From Glandiceps talaboti (Eukaryota > Hemichordata > Enteropneusta > Spengelidae), in assembly GCF_964340395.1 (NCBI RefSeq), contig NC_135550.1, positions 18,841,676-18,856,675 of the forward strand: DNA of 15,000 nt. Direction: 5' to 3'. A model generated the notes under the pieces. The model worked only from the letters and a program-made list of their open reading frames with translations, had not been told where the DNA came from and made no database searches. Below are positions 1 to 15,000 of the stretch, one piece after another. Each line of letters begins with the position of its first letter. Positions within the stretch are counted from its first letter, which is position 1. The position numbers and the translations under genes were made by a program.

Positions 1-800
1 CATCAATACACAGTGCAACATAACAAGCTAATCATTTTAATTAGTATGCAAGCTCTTCCAATGAAAAGTATCACGTGACCCAAATAATACATTTTAAGGA
101 CGTTTCACGTCATTTTATCTAGTTTCAACAGATTTACATCGAAATCATCACGTAAATGATTATGCGTGACTTTTAGCTATAACTTAATCACACGTTGTTT
201 GACTGAAATAGAATGCATTTTATTTTTTTATTACATATGTCACAGATGACATATTTATATTTCAGTAAACTTAATATTTTAACAACATCGCATGTCCTAG
301 TTTGACTGAAAGGTCAATAGACTGTCTCAAGGATATCGGATTTAGACCACACAGGATTCCAAGCATACTCGAATACATGAGACGACGGTCTGCATTTCAT
401 AAATATCTAGGATTCATAGTGATCATTCATCAATGTTTTAAGAATACTTTTAGGGCATGGTCACGCCCAGAAATAATTATTTGGCCATTGGCCATGCGTT
501 ATGTATATTTAGACTTTAAGGACGTCACAATAAAGCACACTGCATGGGGACTGACAGGCACTTCAGTTTTGGTAAGAGACTTGGCTTCGCGGGAAGTCAA
601 TGAACGAGGCACTATGCTGGGTGCTTGCCTTCGTCTCGAGTGTAGATTTACACACAAACTGTGTATGGTCTGAGCTAATTCCCTTTGAAGTTCAAGTGTG
701 ATCCTGGTACGTACATACAGAAGTTGAGTCAGATATGAGATATGAGAGTGATTCGGGTGTTATTACTTGGTCTATCAGCTGTGTGCGAAGATCAGTAGTA
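1..800. other. Upstream flank without a recognisable gene
   Basis: I see no supported gene here. A 123-codon open frame at 302-673 starts with TTG and resembles no family I know, and it lacks splice or promoter context. The stretch is AT-rich and contains several ACGT-centred words (for example CACGTG near 73-78) and an 8-bp inverted repeat, ATATGTCA at 235-242 and TGACATAT at 247-254. None of these can be given a role from sequence alone. Confidence 0.5.
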
Positions 801-1268
801 ATACATACATACATACATACATACATACATACATACATACATACATACATACATACATACATACATACATACATACATACATACATACATACATACATAC
901 ATACATAAATACATGCATGCATAAATAAATACATACATACATACATACATACATACATACACACATACATACATACATACATACATACATACATACATAC
1001 ATACATACATACATACACACATACATAAATAAATACATACATACATACATACATAAATACACATACATACATACATACATACATACATACATACATACAT
1101 ACATACATACATACATACATACATACATACACACATACATAAATAAATACATACATACATACATAAATACACATACATACATACATACATACATACATAC
1201 ATACATAAATAAATACATACATACATACATAAATACACATACATACATACATACATACATACATACAT

Positions 1269-1269
<1 letters not shown>
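801..1269. repeat. (ATAC)n tetranucleotide microsatellite with internal variants
   Basis: This is a long ATAC array interrupted by AAAT and CACAT variants. The variant block ACATAAATAAATACATAC recurs near 1024, 1137 and 1204, so the array grew partly by duplicating larger blocks rather than only by single-unit slippage. Reading frames of up to about 220 codons on the minus strand are by-products of a 4-nt repeat that contains no stop codon, not genes. Confidence 0.97.
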
Positions 1270-1326
<57 letters not shown>

Positions 1327-1348
1327 TGACTGACTGACAGACAGACAC
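1270..1348. repeat. (ACAG)n tetranucleotide microsatellite
   Basis: ACAG units directly continue the ATAC array, with a few ACTG variants near 1325-1338. The abrupt switch from ATAC to ACAG makes a compound microsatellite that ends about 430 bp upstream of the gene 1 start codon. Confidence 0.95.
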
Positions 1349-1624
1349 CATTAATCTCCACTTTTACGAACGGTAAAAGATTAACCAATGGATTAAACAT
1401 TCATATATCCATACAGTCATATACATGGATTTATAAGCTTTATGAATTAACTGTAAAAAAGCAAAAAAATTGCAATGTTAGGAAACTCATCGGTATTAGT
1501 TTGAATATATTCATTTGATATCTGATCTCATTTCTACCTCATAACAACCTGGTTACCATTTTTGCACACATCACTGCAATATTTAAGTGAAGCTACTGAT
1601 AGTCTCGAAGTGTATCGATTTAGT

Positions 1625-1684
1625 CCAATCGTTGATTCGTATAACACGGTGCAAACCTCACATCAATCACATCAAACATAAAAA
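1625..1684 (+). promoter_or_regulatory. Probable core promoter of gene 1 (CCAAT and TATA-like box)
   Basis: CCAAT at 1625-1629 lies about 50 bp upstream of CATAAAAA at 1677-1684, a TATA variant of the kind found in some animal genes. Transcription would start about 25-35 bp further on, near 1705-1715, giving a 5' UTR of about 70 nt before the ATG at 1778. The assignment rests only on motif and spacing. A weaker TATAACG near 1715 is an alternative. Confidence 0.4.
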
Positions 1685-1777
1685 CACCTGTTTGTCAATA
1701 TTCTGTTTCGTCGTATAACGTACCTGTCACCCATACGCCAGAGTTAGTCTGCGGAGGTAGATCACAGAAGAATCATC

Positions 1778-9147
<7,370 letters not shown>

Positions 9148-9281
9148 TCTTTACATCAGGATTTCCATTTCAGTTCAATTATACTGTCTTTATAATGATA
9201 GAAAGAGATTCTAAAGATTGGCAAATCTAAGGAGAGATTCGTGATTTTCGTCAGGTTCTCAGCAATGAGCACTAAAAATGT

Positions 9282-9287
9282 AATAAA
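9282..9287 (+). terminator. Poly(A) signal of gene 1
   Basis: AATAAA lies 135 nt after the stop codon and is followed about 15-35 nt later by a GT-rich stretch (TCTCTGTTTGATGTTACGTG). This is the expected layout for cleavage near 9300-9310. Confidence 0.8.
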
Positions 9288-9849
9288 AATACAATTGCAT
9301 GTCTCTGTTTGATGTTACGTGTTAGTGATTTATTTGAATGAATACTTTCAATGACACAGACACCGCTTTCTAGGTGTACACACTATCCTTTCAAGAGTGA
9401 AAACACGTGGGCGGAGTCTAGCATGAAGTTTTAAAACTACTGGCAGTTCGTTTGTGACGTAATCAACGGTAATTTTCTTTAAGACTGCGTGTTCACAACT
9501 CTGATACATCAAAGTGTATCACAAGGTATTCTGACCGCTCACCGTATTGTAAACATTGTGTTTATGTCTTTACCCCATCCAAGTACATAAAGCTGAAACC
9601 AAATTCATACCCCCATTAATGAATGTTATATTTGATGCCATGATGGTGTAGTAATACAACCTGAGTTGTGTGCGGCCCCGGGTCCATTATGCTGACGATT
9701 TACTTACATTGAGGACGGAAATCGTCATCATTTTCTTTCTCGTATATACTTTGTATCCTTTGAGCGTGACTATCTTAACCAAAACTTCCTTACACTCGAA
9801 AGAAAGCCATTATTGTCATTGGTAAATTGTTGAAACAATGTCTTAGTTT

Positions 9850-9851
<2 letters not shown>

Positions 9852-9887
<36 letters not shown>
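9852..9887. repeat. (GT)n microsatellite
   Basis: A pure GT run of about 36 nt in the spacer downstream of gene 1. Confidence 0.97.
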
Positions 9888-9889
<2 letters not shown>

Positions 9890-10727
9890 ATTAAATACAT
9901 AGCTATTCGCATCCATTGTTAAAATTCTTTCAAAAAAATTTCAAGATAGGTAATTAACCTATATATCCATAATGATATCAAAAGAATCAAGCACACTAAC
10001 TTGACATCTGGTTTTACCTTCATGTTCACTTTGTTCGCTTTCCCTCATAATGGCACATGTCCAATTTGGACAAAGGTTCCTTTTGAGTTTCCCTGCTTGG
10101 AACACACCACACGAAGTCCACAATATGGGTGCATTGTTGCAATGATGTTTTCAGATTCCTTTAAAAATGATTCACACTCACTTCCCGCCAAATGGTTTGG
10201 CACAATTTTCTCCAATTATGCAACCCTCGTGTTTAGTATACAGTTCGCGCCGAAATATAATGTATGCGCCCCGTCTCCAGGTAATACAACAGTATCCACA
10301 TAATAGTGCATGAAATGCCAACTGAGACAACTAGTTTATTAACTGAGGAAAGCTTCATGAGACCGTTGATTTCTCAGGGTCATAATCATGGCATGATCAG
10401 TTGAAATTTGGGATTCTTAGTGTCTTTCTATCGGGGAATTCATTTGGAAGTGTAAGATGCTTATATAAGTAAGAATTGATTACATGTAAGAACTTCCTAC
10501 AATTGTTGAGCAAATTGAAATTAAATGAAAATTAAATGTTAATATTTCAAGATTTGTGAAGGGAGGATTAATCAAAAGCTACGTGACTCGTGTTAAGAGA
10601 AAAAGTCCTGCGTAGCATACTATGATTTTATAATGTCTCAGCCTTATTGTGGTCTGAGAGTCAGTGGACGGCGAGGTCACTCTTGTTGAGATGAATAGTC
10701 CTCCTTCCAGACTTTATATAAACCTGC

Positions 10728-11220
10728 ACTAGCTGCAACTGGGAAATTTTTTCCACCAAATAACCAAAGATGTATACACTAGAAATCGGTCATTTACTTA
10801 TAAAATGACGTTGTGACAAGTTTAAATCTTGAACGAAAGCTCGGTTTACGGTTTTGAATCTATCACCTGGTTGCAAAACTGTACTAGTTGTAACTGGAAT
10901 ATCATTTTTCGATCAGACAGACACAATATACTCACTGAAAATTGTTGAAACACCAAGAATTAGACATTGTATATGTTAACCAGTTGTCGATTTTATCCAC
11001 AAGCAGTACAGAAATATGTTGCAATCGTGATCGCCGTTGAAGGCGCCGAATTTTGGGTGCGGACCCCGAAATCAACGTGATTTATAGCTGTGCACTTATC
11101 GTGTATACAGCTGCGAAAATACGTTTATCCACAGATGATGCGATACTGTACGATGCTAAGGGCAAGTTATTGTTAGTACTTAAAAGCATTTTTTTTGAAA
11201 ACGTTCCAGTTGCAGCTAGT
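10728..11220. repeat. Candidate small inverted-repeat element bounded by a 15-bp motif
   Basis: ACTAGCTGCAACTGG at 10728-10742 and its exact reverse complement at 11206-11220 bound 493 bp. A third diverged copy, ACTAGTTGTAACTGG, lies at about 10883-10897. In each orientation the motif is followed by GAA or AAT and a T-rich stretch. This may be a MITE with short terminal inverted repeats or a cluster of a dispersed repeat. I see no target-site duplication. Confidence 0.4.
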
Positions 11221-11312
11221 ATATATAAAACAATATCACACATCGCGTGCTCAACTGTTAACATTTCTCATACTAGTAAATGACTAAAGCATGTGTATGA
11301 TTTCAGATATTT

Positions 11313-11318
11313 TTTATT
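11313..11318 (-). terminator. Poly(A) signal of gene 2
   Basis: AATAAA on the minus strand lies about 73 nt beyond the stop codon at 11391-11393, giving a short 3' UTR similar in scale to gene 1. A second overlapping AATATT-type context is weaker. Confidence 0.65.
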
Positions 11319-11390
11319 ATATCAACTCTTAATGATCAACATTTCAAACTTTCATTATCGCATGCCATGAATGTGAGTTAAAATGACAAG

Positions 11391-14658
<3,268 letters not shown>

Positions 14659-14819
14659 CTAAACAAACGAGAAATATCAGTGATTAATTGTGTGGCAAGT
14701 AAATCATATATATGTCAAATATACGTCAAACCATTTCATAGCTTTCAAGTAATGGTGCTATACTCTTTGTTGCAATTGTAGTTAATAAATACACATGATT
14801 GAATGCATGTATGCAAGCA

Positions 14820-15000
14820 TGCACGTACGTACGTACATACGCACGTATGTACGTACGTACGTACGTATGTACGTATGTATGTATGTATGTATGTATGTAT
14901 GTATGTATGTATGTATGTATGTATGTATGTATGTATGTATGTATGTATGTGTGTGTGTGTATGTATGTATGTATGTATGTATGTATGTATGTATGTATGT
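14820..15000. repeat. (ACGT)n grading into (GTAT)n microsatellite
   Basis: ACGT units at about 14823-14872 change into GTAT units that run to the end of the window, with a GTGTGTGT interruption near 14949-14960. The array lies in the gene 2 intron upstream of exon 8 and is cut by the window edge. Confidence 0.95.

Larger units (their letters stand above)
9311..11290. other. Intergenic spacer between the convergent genes
   Basis: It contains a GT microsatellite and a short dispersed motif (10728-11220). Around 10001-10303 a 100-codon plus frame overlaps an approximately 55-codon minus frame (about 10045-10215). Neither matches a family I know, and the plus frame begins without an ATG context. 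I call no gene here. Confidence 0.6.

Noticed and set aside
302-673. 123-codon plus-strand open frame
   Set aside because: It starts at TTG, matches no family I know, and has no promoter or splice context. A frame of this length is expected by chance.
801-1348. Possible CRISPR-like periodic array
   Set aside because: The periodicity is 4 nt with no unique spacers. It is a microsatellite in a eukaryotic genome.
692-1400. Three long minus-strand frames rich in Cys, Met, Tyr and Val
   Set aside because: They are translations of the ATAC/ACAG microsatellite, whose 4-nt unit gives no stop codon. Composition is entirely periodic.
10001-10303. 100-codon plus frame and overlapping minus frame in the spacer
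   Set aside because: No recognisable domain, no convincing start or splice sites. Possibly a transposon relic, but nothing supports a gene.

Overview
This is a stretch of animal (metazoan) nuclear DNA. It holds one complete, intron-rich zinc carboxypeptidase gene on the + strand and the 3' half of a second one on the - strand. Small exons with consensus GT-AG borders, a signal peptide on the first exon, AATAAA poly(A) signals, many microsatellites and tRNA-derived SINE-like sequence rule out a prokaryote. The repeat load and the local tandem M14 carboxypeptidases would fit an invertebrate such as a mollusc, annelid, hemichordate or amphioxus, but the species cannot be decided from the sequence. 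Layout: 1-800 has no recognisable gene; 801-1348 is a tetranucleotide array. Gene 1 runs from a probable promoter near 1625-1684 through ten exons (1778-9147) to a poly(A) signal at 9282. The exons join to 1251 nt, or 416 residues: signal peptide, Propep_M14 activation domain and peptidase M14 A/B-type domain with all catalytic residues. Its introns carry a 205-bp foldback (2226-2430), a (CA)n/(TG)n pair that brackets exon 6, a C-rich tract able to form a G-quadruplex, a long (AT)n, a graded pentanucleotide array and a 133-nt (TC)n that forms the polypyrimidine tract of the last acceptor. From 9300 to 11290 is an intergenic spacer. Gene 2 (minus strand, 11391 to 14658 and beyond the window) contributes its last three exons. 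Its exon borders and intron phases match gene 1, so the two are tail-to-tail paralogues. The 2.4-kb intron of gene 2 is packed with repeats: an approximately 1-kb element with a terminal hairpin and five tandem units (three of exactly 147 bp), two SINE-like segments each ending in (AT)n, and, right beside exon 8, a 51-nt degenerate copy of the exon's 3' end (14388-14438). Together the genes would encode secreted digestive or processing metallocarboxypeptidases that remove C-terminal residues from peptides. I found no CRISPR array, operon or wholly new system. The best leads are the ghost exon, the missing basic activation site in gene 1, the unusual S1' pocket residues, and the simple repeats placed where they could affect splicing.
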